Assembly (NCBI GenBank): GCA_934045075.1
Contig: OW203751.1
Location: forward strand, 3,483,822-3,547,821
Source: Yponomeuta sedellus
Lineage: Eukaryota > Arthropoda > Insecta > Lepidoptera > Yponomeutidae
Direction: 5' to 3'
Length of the DNA stretch: 64,000 nucleotides
Under the pieces are notes generated by a model that made no database searches, was not told the DNA's origin, and saw only the letters and a list, made by a program, of their open reading frames with translations. Below, piece by piece: positions 1-11,167 of this stretch. Each line of letters begins with the position of its first letter. The stretch's first letter is position 1. The translations under genes were made by a program, and so were the position numbers.

Positions 1-174
1 CTCTTTCGCTTGCGAGTTTTTTGCTCACGATTGCTCTCGATGTTTCTCTTCAACTTTAGCGAATAGTATTGCTACTATAAGCCCTATATGTATCGTGTAT
101 TGCGCCTCTTATTATTTTTATTATTATTGTTCTTATTTGTGATTATCTATCTGTGGGAAATGCTGAGGAATTGG

Positions 175-495
175 CTACAATGTGTTGAGCTTACGAAAGT
201 TTTTGAACTAAAACTTTCGTAAGCACAACACATTGTAGACTTTTAGTCCGGATTTACTTACGGGTGTTGTTATATCGGAAAAGTCCGACCAGGTTTCGCT
301 CCGATTCGCAGAGCTTAATCATGGTGAGCAGAGACGGAGCTCGCGTCGTCGGTTGCTTGTCTCACACTACGGGCAAGCGCCATAACCATCACCAGCTTAA
401 TCACCATGATTAAGCTCTGCGAATCGGAGCGAAACCTGGTCGGACTTTTCCCATATAACAACACCCGTAAGTAAATCCGGACTAAAAGTCTACAA
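175..495. mobile_element. large foldback element, family F
   Basis: A 64-base hairpin (175-238) is followed by arms of about 95 bases: 234-327 (TTGTAGACTTTTAGTCCGG onward) and 401-495, nearly perfect inverse copies around a 73-base loop. Related: 21994-22198 and a fragment at 40720-40795. Confidence 0.65.
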
Positions 496-731
496 AGTGT
501 ATTTGTTAATTTTAATATTTTTTATCTATTAGTTTGTCAATTCAGTTTTTTCTCCTTTAATAAATAAAATATGTGGTATCATTTTGAGAAGATGCATATT
601 AACTGTGCATCTTCTTAGTTGACTAAGCAATCGATTGATTGATTAGTTGACTTATTATTATGCTCTAATGTATTTAATTTAAAATTTCATCTATATTTTT
701 TAGGGTTACGTTAAGGTAGATGGATTTTATG

Positions 732-826
732 GTCCGAAATAAACGATTTATTAATATTATTATTATTATAACCTACTTTTGTGAGGTTATAATAATAATA
801 ATATTAATAAATCGTTTATTTCGGAC
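732..826. repeat. perfect 42-bp hairpin
   Basis: Arms 732-773 and 785-826 are exact inverse complements (GTCCGAAATAAACGATTTAT outward) around an 11-base loop. Confidence 0.8.
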
Positions 827-841
827 TGCTAAGGAACAAAT

Positions 842-1290
842 TTAGTAGAGCGCTGGCACGGATAGCCAGAGGTTGCGGGTTCGAATCCCGGCATGGGTGA
901 AATTTTTCGCCTCTAAATAGGTTTTTAAATTTGTTCCTTAGCACGGGTTAGTGCATTAAAAATAAAAATAGTATAATCATGTGGGTACAGTGATATCGTT
1001 CCGATGTTAAAACCTAACTGCAAAGTAGGTAGTCGGGGCTGTAAGTAATGCAATTTGCTTAAGTCAGATGTCGCTGCCTGTACGTAATACAGAGAATAGT
1101 GTAAAGAGGTTCGAAATTTCACTGATGCCGTGAGTCGCCCATTGGCTCAATTGGTAGAGCGCTGGCACGGATAGCCAGAGGTTGCGGGTTCGAATCCCGG
1201 CATGGGTGAAAATTTTTAGCCTCTAAATAGGTTTTTAAATTTGTTCCTTAGCACGGGTTAGTGCATTAAAAATAAAAATAGTATATTTGT
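842..1290 (+). mobile_element. tRNA-headed SINE family A, tandem dimer
   Basis: Two copies of the tRNA-like unit TAGAGCGCTGGCACGGATAG ... GGGTTCGAATCCCGGCATGG lie about 309 bases apart, joined by the element's own flanks (ATCATGTGGGTACAG, CTAACTGCAAAGTAGG, TTCGAAATTTCACTGATGCC). Box A-like TTGGCTCAATTGGTAGAGCG and box B-like GGTTCGAATCC are clear. The anticodon-loop position 33 is C rather than T, so it is not a working tRNA. It ends TTAGTGCATTAAAAATAAAA. Confidence 0.7.
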
Positions 1291-1334
1291 ATATTTCATA
1301 TTTTTATTTCAAAAAACCTAAGTAGTTTTCAGTT

Positions 1335-1672
1335 TGGAGTTTGTCTGAAGGATAGGATTCGTAACGAATGCATCCGACAGAGAACCATAGTTATCGACAT
1401 AGCTCAGAGAATCAGCAAGCTGAAGTGGCAGTGGGCTGGCTATATCTCGCGAAGAATCGACAACCGATGGAGTAAACGTGTTCTTGAGTGGATACCGCGA
1501 CTCGGCAAACGTAGTGTAGGACGCCCTCCGACCAGGTGGGATGACGATCTGCGAAAAACTGCCGGCAGATGCTGGATGCGGCAAGCTAAAGACATGGCGC
1601 TATGGCGCTCATTAGGGGAGGGCTATGTCCAGCAGTGGACTACATAATATAGACTGAAGAAGAAGAAGAATC
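1335..1672 (+). pseudogene. RTE-like LINE 3' end with GAA tail
   Basis: A plus-strand reading gives RISKLKWQWAGYISRR, WSKRVLEWIPRLGKRSVGRP, DDLRKTAGRCWMR and EGYVQQWTT, the conserved C-terminal end of RTE-type LINE polyproteins, then AGAAGAAGAAGAA. It is 5' truncated as usual for LINE copies. Confidence 0.8.
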
Positions 1673-2044
1673 AGTTTACAGCAGTGGGGCCCCAATTTTT
1701 AATTTACTCCAGGGCCCTTGGCTACCTAGCTACGCCACTGGTCGCCGTGGGTATGGTAGCGACCGATACAGGTTTCGTAGGATCAATTTGGAGGCTGGCA
1801 AAAAAAGATTTGCATATCTCGAGTTTTTAGCCTCTAAATAGGTTTTTAAATATCTCGATAGTTTTGTTATTGATGCCAAATTGCCAACGATTACAGGTTT
1901 GATTTTAGTTAGCAAAAATTAACGGCCAAGCTCGATTTGGACTCTTGCACCGAGGGTTTTCGTATCGCTAGATGACATATTGTCTTACCACCGTTTTCTC
2001 GTACTCGTATTCTAAGAAGCTGTTAATATATAGATAGATAGATT

Positions 2045-2235
2045 GATTGATTGAATATAGTTTCCACTGCTGGACATAGCCCTCCCCTAATGAGCACCAT
2101 AGCGCCCTGTCTTCAGTTTGCCGCATCCAACATCTGCCGGCAGTTTTTCGCAAATCGTCATTCCCCTGTCCTACATTACGTTTGCCGAGAAGCGGTCTCC
2201 ACTCAAGAACACGTTTATTCCAACGGTTGGAATAT
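2045..2235 (-). pseudogene. RTE-like LINE 3' fragment
   Basis: Minus-strand reading with RVLEWRPLLGKRNVG, DDLRKTAGRCWMR and LGEGYVQQW. It abuts another LINE tail at 2236-2385. Confidence 0.7.
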
Positions 2236-2589
2236 TCTTTACTTTGCACAAAAATTACAGTAACAGAAATTATAGAAAAATATAGTAAAATTGGCGGCCT
2301 CATTACTAACAGCAATTTATTCCAGGCAACCATAGACGGAGACAAGACAGAAATCAGAGAAGGGTAGTTGGTGCAGTATAAAAATATTGGAATTAGGAAT
2401 TCAACGTTAGAAATTTATGTAAACTTACTTTAACCATACATAAATAATTAAATTAATTAAATGACACATACATACTAATAATTAAACTATATATGGGAAG
2501 AGGAAATAATATAATACGTAATATTTAAGCGACTGTATTATTAAATTTATTGAAAGGTAGTTTATTGAAAGTTAACGTACTGTGAAAAA

Positions 2590-2780
2590 GATTGTCCGTG
2601 CTTCGCAAGGCACGTTAAGCCGTTGCATGTAATGGCAGTCGTTAAGCCACGTCAAAGGAATTATGTGCGGCTTGATAACTTCCGACAGTAATCCACCCCC
2701 GTGGTGGAGTACGGCCTAACCGTCCTACGATGCAGGAAGATACCCGTGCCCTAGGGGTGAGGACATACAAAGAGTGAAAG
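2590..2780 (+). mobile_element. 5S-headed SINE, body only
   Basis: Starts inside the body (CCGTGCTTCGCAAGGCACG) and runs to the tail; the 5S head is absent. Confidence 0.65.
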
Positions 2781-2855
2781 AAGAATAAAAAATAACTTTT
2801 GAAATAAGCCGCCAAACGCTCTTGAGCAGATTAGCGTCACACAGGAATTTATTAA

Positions 2856-2934
2856 TGACGTCACTGATCAGTAAACAAACAAACGTCGAGTCAAATGTTG
2901 GGTTCTCGGATATATTTACTGACCTGTGACGTCA
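2856..2934. repeat. TGACGTCA inverted pair A
   Basis: TGACGTCA at 2856-2863 and 2927-2934, embedded in longer inverse arms (AATGACGTCACTGATCAGTA against TTTACTGACCTGTGACGTCA). Confidence 0.55.
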
Positions 2935-3084
2935 TTACAGATGCGACCAATCCTGGCCGTTCTCAATAAAATTGCTACAAAATTATCAAGTTCTATCCTG
3001 TTCTTTTTTTTTCATAAATAGTCCAGTTTTTTTAGTTAAATTGCCTTAAATCGGTTTTAAAACTCGTAATTGATACAAATGTAT

Positions 3085-3150
3085 TATAATACGTGGCAGT
3101 CCCTGGTCTCTGCCTACCCCTCTGTGATACAGGCGTGAGGTTATGTATGT
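3085..3150 (+). mobile_element. LINE extreme 3' end with TATG tail
   Basis: GTGGCAGTCCCTGGTCTCTG, then GCGTGAGGTTATGTATGTAT: the same terminus seen in minus orientation at 54885-54950. Only the last 60 bases are present. Confidence 0.5.
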
Positions 3151-3350
3151 ATGTATAATATAATTAATATTTTTTTTACACACTGTCAAATAACCCTACT
3201 TATTAGTAATTGACAACATTTCATATTTAACAACGCCCAAAACTAAAAATACCGTTTCTTAATTTTGATATCCTGATTACGAAAAAAATATTTAGAATTT
3301 TTATTATTGCTTAATTTTAGAGAAAATAAATAAAAACAAAAAATTGTGTA

Positions 3351-3540
3351 ATGACGTCACACATACGGTGGAATGAGGAGGTACCGTCGTTGCCTAATAT
3401 TAAAAATGTTATGACAGATTTCATTTTCAACATCATTGAAATGTCATGTCGGAGTAATTCCTTTTCCTTTCCTTAATTCCAATGGTTTTTAAGAAGGCGG
3501 CAAGGGTGTTGGTATTATTAAGCCGTATGTGTGACGTCAT
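3351..3540. repeat. TGACGTCA inverted pair B
   Basis: ATGACGTCACACATACGG at 3351-3368 and its exact inverse CCGTATGTGTGACGTCAT at 3523-3540: perfect 18-base inverted repeats. Confidence 0.65.
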
Positions 3541-4074
3541 TTGGCGGTTACGTCCTTTTAGTATAAGCCGAAATACAAACAGAAAATTATGAATGAAAAT
3601 CATCGAATTTAAGAAAATAAAAAAAAATATGGGTCGTTTTATTTCGTATCTAGTTTCCTGCTAAAAAATTTAAATGTTTTCCATTGAGAGAGAGCATTAT
3701 TTTTGTATCGTCAAGGTAATTTTCTAGTCACTTAATATTAAAACCAAGCGATGTGCCATCAGCAAATAATACTATCTCCGTCATGTTTTGAACCATGAAC
3801 GGCAAATCATTTACATATTTTTATCTTTCGTTATCTTTATAGGTCAGGCAGACACCAAAGGACAGATGGACGGGCAAACAGACTCGAAAACCTTAGTTAG
3901 TTAGTTAGACCTGAGATTTCTACACTTAGCTTCATAGTTGCCATTTTACGCAGCAAGCGCTGAGGTAAGTTAACACTTCAGACACTAGGGTTTCCTCACG
4001 ATGTTTTCCTTCACAGTCAGCGAGTGGTACCTATTGCTAATTTCGTTGAATTCCTAATTTCAATATTTCTGTAT

Positions 4075-4240
4075 CGCACCGACTACCCGTGTCTAATTTC
4101 TTTTTTGTCTCCGTCTATGGTTGCCTGGAAGAAATTGCTTTCAGTAATAAGGCCACCGTTTGTACTGTATTTTTTATATGATTTCTGTTACTTACTGTGA
4201 TTTCTGTGTACAATAAAGAATATTCTGTCTATCTATCTAT
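4075..4240 (+). mobile_element. LINE 3' tail with ACAATAAAG
   Basis: A tail family with GGTTGCCTGGAAGAAATTGC, AATAAGGCCACC and TGTACAATAAAGAATATTC. Related copies: 2240-2395 (-), 16745-16830 (-), 22840-22975 (-), 29205-29335 (+), 52330-52455 (-), 63655-63820 (+). Most are followed by a TCTATC or TCTTATC simple repeat. Confidence 0.6.
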
Positions 4241-4498
4241 AGTTTCACAAATGTATAGAACTTAGAAAACAAAGTCGTTGGTACATGCCGGGGTTCGAAC
4301 CCGTGACCTCCCGATTGAGAAGCCGGAGTTTCACACCGCTCCGCTACCACCGCTATTAAAGCGGAAATCTTTCTACTAACTCTTCCACAATTGGAGTTTT
4401 TTTGTCCATTTTTTCTCCAAAATGATCTAGATTTTGAAATGGACACCTAGTTTGACTTGTAACGTTCATTAAGCCGCAGTTACTGTGCTACTGAGAAA

Positions 4499-4790
4499 TG
4501 TATAGGCCATACTCCACCACGGGGGCCAAGTCCGGATTGGTGGAGGTTTGCAAGACTAGTGGCTGGTCTTACTGCCACAAGTTATCAAGCCGCCCTAAGG
4601 CCTCTGACTTGGCTTAACGAATGCCATCTATCGACTGCTTAACGTGCCTTGCGAAGCACGGAATCGCTCGGAAAAATGTCACTGGCGTTAGGCATAGACG
4701 GTCATCCATCCATGCACTGAACAGGCGCTATGTTGCTTAACCTTCGTGATCATTTAAGATCACTCAGGCAGCCGGGGCTATGAGCGATTG
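4499..4790 (-). mobile_element. 5S-headed SINE, variant subfamily
   Basis: Minus orientation. The head end differs (GCAGCCGGGGCTATGAGCG), as in the copies at 45165-45505 and 58415-58755, indicating a second subfamily. Confidence 0.6.
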
Positions 4791-4802
4791 AGTTCATTAA
4801 CG

Positions 4803-5018
4803 TTTACTAAGCCGTTGGTGCCAGCTGTCATGTAATGGCAGTCGTTAAGTCACGTCAGAGGCCTTATGGGCAGCTTCATAACTTCTGACAGTAAGACTCG
4901 CCACTGTCTTACAATCCTCCACCAACGCGGACTTAGTCCCCGTGGTGGAGTATGGCCTAACCTTCCTGCGATGCAGGAAGAGACCCGTGCCCCAGCAGTG
5001 GGGACGTACAAGGGTTGA
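4803..5018 (+). mobile_element. 5S-headed SINE, body and tail
   Basis: Plus orientation, from AAGCCGTTGGTGCCAGC to AGTGGGGACGTACAAGGGTT. It forms an inverted pair with the copy ending at 4790. Confidence 0.65.
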
Positions 5019-5079
5019 TAACGAAAGTAGTAGTTCCTGTGTTACTCCTGTGTATAAAAATTTTGATTGAATTTGATTC

Positions 5080-5200
5080 AGATGCGGTGATAGCGGAGCG
5101 GAAGAGCGTCCGTTTCTCATTCGGGAGGTCATAGGTTCGAATCCCGGCATGTACCAATGACTTTGTTTTCTAAGTTCTATACATTTGTGAAATTATAGTA
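5080..5200 (+). mobile_element. tRNA-headed SINE family C
   Basis: Head GCGGTGATAGCGGAGCGG, box B-like AGGTTCGAATCCCGGCATGT, then ACCAATGACTTTGTTTTC. Minus partner at 4236-4350; others at 17405-17510 (-) and 61270-61365 (+). Confidence 0.6.
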
Positions 5201-5503
5201 GCAATACCACTCGCTAACAGGGAAGGATAACATCGTGAGGAAACCCTGTGTCTGAAGTGTTACCTTACCTTGCTACATACAATGGCCCTACTATGAGGCT
5301 TACATTTGTCAAGTAATAACGGCAATACCACTCGCGAATTGTGAAGGAAAACTTCGTGAGGAGACCTCACCGCCAATCCGCGGTCACCACGCATGGTGAC
5401 TAAGCCCACTCCGGAAGAAGGCCTGTGCCCTACAGTGGGAGTCCCACTGTGGGACGTCAACTAGCCGCATTATTATTGATTTGTATGGTAAATACTTACA
5501 ACC

Positions 5504-5602
5504 CGGTCTTGGTCCCTGTGGTGGAGTATGGCCTAACCTTCCTGCGATGCAGGAAGAGACCGTGCCCCAGCAGTGGGGACATACAAAGGGTTGATATCGA
5601 TG
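5504..5602 (+). mobile_element. 5S-headed SINE tail
   Basis: Only the last 100 bases, from GTCCCTGTGGTGGAGTATGG to GGGTTGATATCGA. Confidence 0.6.
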
Positions 5603-5754
5603 GTACCTAGCTTTTAACCGTGCAGGTTAAATAGGTAGGTAAAAGAACGGGTAAAAACCAGATACGGATAGCCAGAGGTCGCGGGTTCGAATCCCGGCAT
5701 GGGTGGAATTTTTAGCCTCTAAATAGGTTTTTAAATACCAGATGTTCGCTAAAA

Positions 5755-6750
5755 GTGTACCAACAATATTTAAGAAGTTTTTTTAACAAAATAAAAAATA
5801 AGGAAAACTGATAAAAACAGGTTCATTTTCGGCTTGCGCTTGTAATTCCAATGTCATCAAGAACATCAGTGCTATATTTAGTTGGGAATTGTTTTTATGG
5901 CATATATTTGAGCCAAATGGCAACATAAATCATTAAATTCGGAACCTAATTGGGTTTACGGCCATTGTTATATTGGCCATTAGATAAGTATTATAGTGTA
6001 AGGTTTTACTCTGAATTGTACATTTAATAGAATTATGTAGTTTTTAAATGAAATGTGAAAATACTGTTGTAGATATTAAATAATATAACTCATACATAAT
6101 ATCTAAATTTACATAAGATCGACAAACGTACTTAAAATTAAGCTAAGTATTCTTCAAATAATGTTAAAAATAATCAAATAATGATTTTATTGTTTTTTCA
6201 TTTCACTTACTTTATTTAAGTACATACTTAATAATTGTACATTTTATGAATTTTGTAAATTTTTGCGTTAGTTGCATGTTGTAAGATTTGAATTTGAAAG
6301 GAGTATTTTTTTTTATTAAGTAGTTACTTTACTTAATTATTAGAATTTTTGTTTTCAACTTTGATTGAGAATGTTTAGTAAGTTGCAAGTACTGGTACTT
6401 GCTAACGGTGCTTAAACCTTTTATCTGTAACTTAATTTCAAATATAGATTTCTTCCAAGGTGATTTTTATTACAATTAAATTATCAAAATAAAATTAAGT
6501 ATTATTCCCAACTACCTGGGAACTCTCCCTAACGGCAGCGGTCCAAAGGTTTTTTGTAAAACTATTTTGTAAATATATTAGTGTATAAATACTAGTCATG
6601 TGACGTTTGTAGATAATAATATGTTTTCTACACATGCACTTAAATTTATGAAATATATACAGTTTAAGTACTAATAAAAACAATTTATAAGTAACTCAAA
6701 ATATCCATTTAATGATTAAGAAGTCAAATAACTAACTAACAGTCTTCGGT
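5755..6750. other. AT-rich stretch without recognised features
   Basis: About 1 kb, strongly AT-rich, no repeat family recognised and no convincing reading frame. May be intron of the putative minus-strand gene. Confidence 0.5.
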
Positions 6751-6802
6751 TCAGTTAGGTACATCGAACCATGAAAACAAAGAATAACTCGTAGGTACTT
6801 AC

Positions 6803-6955
6803 CACCGACTCATACCAGTGTTCAATCAACAGTGTTCCGCGAAATAAACATAAAAAATCAATAAAACCGACAACGGACCCCAAAATACAACAGGAATCAC
6901 AGAATTCACAAAAACTCCTAACTTAAAATCACAGTTTTCACTCAACTAACGTACA
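6803..6955 (-). other. candidate minus-strand 5' UTR exon
   Basis: On the minus strand this stretch runs about 150 bases to GTCGGTG followed by GTAAGTACC, a near-perfect donor at 6802. It is unique-looking, moderately GC-rich and stop-filled, as expected of a non-coding first exon. No downstream coding exon was found between 1 and 6800, so the gene would lie left of the window. Low confidence. Confidence 0.25.
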
Positions 6956-7394
6956 TGGCTTGGCCAAAAATGTTTAAAAATAGTCAAGGAAACAAGTTCG
7001 GAGACTTGATGGCGAGTATATGAACTGACTGCCGATACTATTGTACGAATTACATCTTCCCACCCCTTCGGCCTTTGCGTTAGAAAGAGGCGAACACTTT
7101 TCGTCCTTTTTCGTCCTGAGCGGAAAGCGGAATGAAAATTTCACCAACAACAGCGCCATCTAGGTGACAAGTCTGGTACTGAATGCGTCGCGTTTGCTGT
7201 GCAGCCGTTTTCAGCACAAGTTCACAAGCCAGTTTATAGATGGCGCTGGCGTGGGTACAAATGTGGAAAGAACCAGTACGGCTGTCAAACCTAATCTCTG
7301 CTAAGCTAAAATTTGTCCCGTCTGTCCCTGTTCTTATTGGTTTTTTGACCTCCAGTAAATATCGTATTTATTTATAATAAATAAATAATAATAA

Positions 7395-7624
7395 ATATTC
7401 ATGGACATATTACACAGATCTCGTTAGCCCTATACTAAGTACAACTAAATGACTTGTGTTATAGGTGCGCACTAGACGATAGATTACAATAAATACATAG
7501 ATAACATCCAAGACCCGAGACAAACTAGAAAAGTTCGTTTCCTAGTTTGACCCGGCCGGGGATCGAGCCCGAGACCTTCCGTTTTACACTCAGCGTGCTA
7601 AACCGCTGCGCCACCGAGGCCGTC
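7395..7624 (-). mobile_element. tRNA-headed SINE family B
   Basis: Complete minus copy; the head on this strand reads CTGCGCCACCGAGGCCGTCA. Confidence 0.75.
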
Positions 7625-8037
7625 AATAGAATTTATATTTAGATTAGAATGTAGAATTCAACCCTTCCAGGGTTTGGGAAATTGGTTGAATTCTAATTAC
7701 ACATTTCGTATAAATTAAGCATGACCCAATTTCTTGTCCTCAGGGTCTCATAAAAGGGTCGTGTGGTGAGAGCGCGTGATCCGTGTCAAGGTGTCGCGTC
7801 TTTTGCGCGTCCCCCGCCCTACTTGTCTTCTGTGTGGCCGTCACAATACAACGAAAATGTAGGTAACAATCACTGCTGTTTTTTGACACTAAATTTAGTC
7901 GCTAACGCAAAAGCCTCCCACAGGCGCGTCAGATTACACAAATACAAAGTCACACATATCCCAATGACATACAAAATCAATTGGATTAATGTCGCGTTCT
8001 TTCGCGTTTTTCCACGCCCCAACCCCTCGTCCGCTCC

Positions 8038-8286
8038 CGCAAGTGGCATTTTTCCGAGCGCTTCCGTGCTTCATAGGGCAGGTTAAGCCGTTCGTGCCGG
8101 CTGTCATGTAACGGCAGTCGTTAAGCTATGTCAGAGGCCTTATGGGCGGCTTTATAACTTCTGACAGTAAGGCCCGCCACTGTCCGGACTTGGCCTCCGT
8201 TGTGGATTATGGCCTAACCTTCCCGTGAAACAGGAAGAGACTCGTGCCCCAGCAGTGGGGACATACAATGGTTGATATCGAACCCC
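8038..8286 (+). mobile_element. 5S-headed SINE, headless
   Basis: From AAGTGGCATTTTTCCGAGCG to the GGTTGATATCGA tail, with a deletion in the CTCCACCAACC segment. Confidence 0.65.
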
Positions 8287-8289
8287 ACA

Positions 8290-9100
8290 TCAATTATATA
8301 TAGCAAGGGGCAATGAAAGTGTAAGGATTAATAATTCTACGCCCTCATCTCACGTCCCTCATTTGTGGATAAAGCCTTTAATCTACAGTTATATTTATGA
8401 TGACAAAAAATCGTTCATTTCTTCACTTTGTATATTACACGCAAGCCAATGCCATGGTCTGGTCAAAGCGCGGCAAAACTCATAGCTACAAGAAGGGTGA
8501 AGTAGTTTCCCAAAATAAAAATAGATGGCGCTATGTACGAGAAAAAATAATTCCTTTTTGGCCAGTCCTTATTCAAAGACCACAAAATGGAAAAAAGTAA
8601 ATACATAATATTCGCAACCTCTTTTCTATTTAAAAATGTATGTCTATATTGTCATCGACAGAACTACGTCATACGACTGTGCGTTTAATGAATAGGTACC
8701 TGCTTACCTAAATTGTTTTCTACGGCTTCATAAGTTCTAGGTTACAGCCTATATTGATTGTATCTGACACTTTCTCACTCATCGTGGAGAAATTGTGTCG
8801 AAACAATGTGTTTTAGTAAACGAAATCTTTTAATCTACATAACACATAAAAAAACGGAGTCGTATCGTTTTTTGAAATGAAATCGTTTTTTAATTAAATT
8901 CATCCAAGACCAGTAGCGCCCTGCGGAAGTAAAGTGAACTACATTTTATTTATAAAAAGAGGGGGTAGTTTTACTAAATTTATCTGTCAAAATGTGATGT
9001 CAAGAAAATGATCCATACCAAGTAAAGGACTTGGAATCATTTGTAACAATATTTCGCGGTTTTTGTTCTTATTACCTATGTGAGGTGTCAAACACTTTGA
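8290..9100. other. unique-looking stretch, nothing recognised
   Basis: A 67-codon lysine-rich reading at 8397-8600 has no family resemblance. It could be promoter or 5' UTR for the candidate exon at 9110. Confidence 0.4.
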
Positions 9101-9109
9101 TTATCCGAA

Positions 9110-9264
9110 ATGGGAGATTCGAGCAGTGATTTTACTATGTCTAATTCCTATTCCGAAGAGCGTACTGTGCATAAGACATCCTTTTACAGAAGAAGCCATC
9201 CGAGGAACCTGCACAGTGGTTCCAGCCGATACAATGATATGGCCAATAATACTGAAACTCAGCG
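9110..9264 (+). CDS. candidate coding exon, gene unknown
   Basis: Reads MGDSSSDFTMSNSYSEERTV and on to NNTETQR, 51 codons plus two bases, ending at a strong GTAAGT donor. It is rich in Ser, Asn and Arg with no domain that I recognise, and it is not one of the repeats seen elsewhere in the window. It could be the first exon of an unrelated gene or an alternative first exon of OCA2. The AG at 18972-18973 would join it in frame to the OCA2 ATG, but that AG lacks a pyrimidine tract. Unproven. Confidence 0.35.
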
Positions 9265-9924
9265 GTAAGTTTGCCTTATTGCTTACTTGACTCTTTGTCT
9301 GAAGAGTCCGACCAGGGGGCCGATTCTCGCCTATGCGAATTGAAAGCGTAGGCACAAAATATTCGAGAGCTTACACATTTGTCGCAAAAAAGTAAGATAA
9401 GATAACTCGACAGAGTCATTAGACAATTATATTTTCGTTCGAATTCAATCTAGCATGCGTTCAGAATACAGATTTTGTCTGTCGCTCGACTTTTTACGTA
9501 GAATTCCAAGTTATAAGCCTTAGAGTCGTATACGATTATTTGCTAATGAAGTGAGAATGGGCACCAAGGGATTCGATTCTCGCCAATGCGAATTGAAAGC
9601 GTAGACGCCGAAACCGAATGCCTCGGGTTCGATCCCCGGCCGGGTCAAACTAGGAAGCGAACTTTTCTAGTTTGTCTCGGGTCTTGGATGTTATCTATGT
9701 ATTTATTGTATTAAATCTATCATCGACTTAGCACCTATAACACCATTATACTATTTTTATTTTTAATGCACTAACCCGTGCTAAGAGGTTGCGGGTTCGA
9801 ATCCTGGCATGGGTGAAACAATTTTTTGACTCTTAATAGGTTTTTAAACCTATAACACCAGTCATTTATACTATTTTTATTTTTAATGCACTAACCCGTG
9901 CTAAGGACAGTTTTAAAAAAACCT

Positions 9925-10165
9925 GTTTAGAGGCTGAAAATTCCACCCATGCAGGCATTCGAACCCGCGACCTCTGATTATCCGTGCCAGCGCTCTTTCC
10001 AACTGAGCTAATGGGCGACTCACCGGCATCAGTGAAATTTCGAACCTCTACACTATTTTCTGTATTACATATAGGCAGCGAAATCTGGCTGAAGTAATTT
10101 GCATCACTTGCAGCCCCGAGTACCTACTTTGCAGTTAGGTTTTTACATCGTTTTTACAAGTCATT
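9925..10165 (-). mobile_element. tRNA-headed SINE family A
   Basis: Minus copy with box B as GGCATTCGAACCCGCG and flanks TGCATCACTTGCAGCCCCGA. A short plus piece lies at 9760-9850 and another at 5660-5735. Confidence 0.65.
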
Positions 10166-10475
10166 TAGTTGTACTTAGTATAGGGCCAGCGAAATCTTTG
10201 TAATATATCCATGAATATTTATTTATTTAATACGCATGGGCGAGAATCAAATCCCTGGTTTCGCTATATATCTCAGAGCTTAATCATCGTGACAAAAAGT
10301 CAAGTTGATCAGCTTACAAATCAGTAATGTGTAGTGATTACGAAATACGATATGATTGCTATTTATTATTTGGTAGTTCGGTAGGTAAGTCCTGATTAAT
10401 TTCTGCTGTAATGTAATGGCAGTCGTTACGTCATGTCAGAGACCTTATGGGCGGCTTGATATCTTCTGACAGTAA

Positions 10476-10743
10476 GACCCTTCAAGCTGCGCCTCGGCTC
10501 GGGTAGACATTTGTCGGAACTCTTTGCAATGACATCCTTTCCGCACTTGTTTTCCGCAAAGATTTCATCCCCCAAAGTACGACGACCGCGTTTGAACTCG
10601 CTATACCAGCGGTAGATGGTCGCCTTTGAAGGTCCTTCATTCATAAACGCAATTCGAAGTCGATCAAATGACTCAGCAGGTTTTAAGCCACATTTGAAAT
10701 CGTAAAAAATCATAGCACGAAAATGTTCTCGATGCAGATCCAT
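10476..10743 (-). pseudogene. mariner transposase N-terminal fragment
   Basis: Begins MDLHREHFRAMIFYDFKCGL and continues through ATIYRWYSEFKRGRR, the helix-turn-helix DNA-binding part of a mariner transposase. After about 88 residues the reading runs into a 5S-type SINE, so the catalytic DDD domain is absent. About 150 bases of its 5' leader follow to about 10915. It is a dead fragment. Confidence 0.75.
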
Positions 10744-11167
10744 TTTTTAATGAGACAAGAAAATTTGAATTGGCTCTCAAAAAAATGCGGAGGGAAATTT
10801 GAAAATCGAACAGTAGTGTTTTCACTTTAAAATAATCGACGTTTTCAAACCAATTACAAGTGGCCAGTGTCTTATACATAAAAATTTTTTCGAAAAACTT
10901 CCTGAGTGGCCTGGTATTTATATATTCGCCAATTTTACCTCACATGTCTCAGGGCTCACCCGCGGACAGACAAACGGACATAACGAAACATTGAGGGTTC
11001 CTTCCATTTTGACTAAGGAACCCTAGAAATGAATAGTTATATAGGTATTAAATGGGTCTAATCGCGATTATTTATTAGGTAAAACGGAATTATCTTAAAT
11101 CCCGACAAATTGGCGACAAACTGTTCGCGTTGCCTAAAAATTCATTTGATTCATCTCTATTTATTGA

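Noticed and set aside
1130..1215. tRNA gene
   Set aside because: Boxes A and B are present but position 33 is C, stems are imperfect, and the same sequence with the same flanks occurs about 18 times: a SINE head.
7763..8086. 107-residue plus-strand gene
   Set aside because: Ends inside a SINE body ([14 protein letters not shown] is the SINE shadow peptide), no recognised domain, no clear splice sites.
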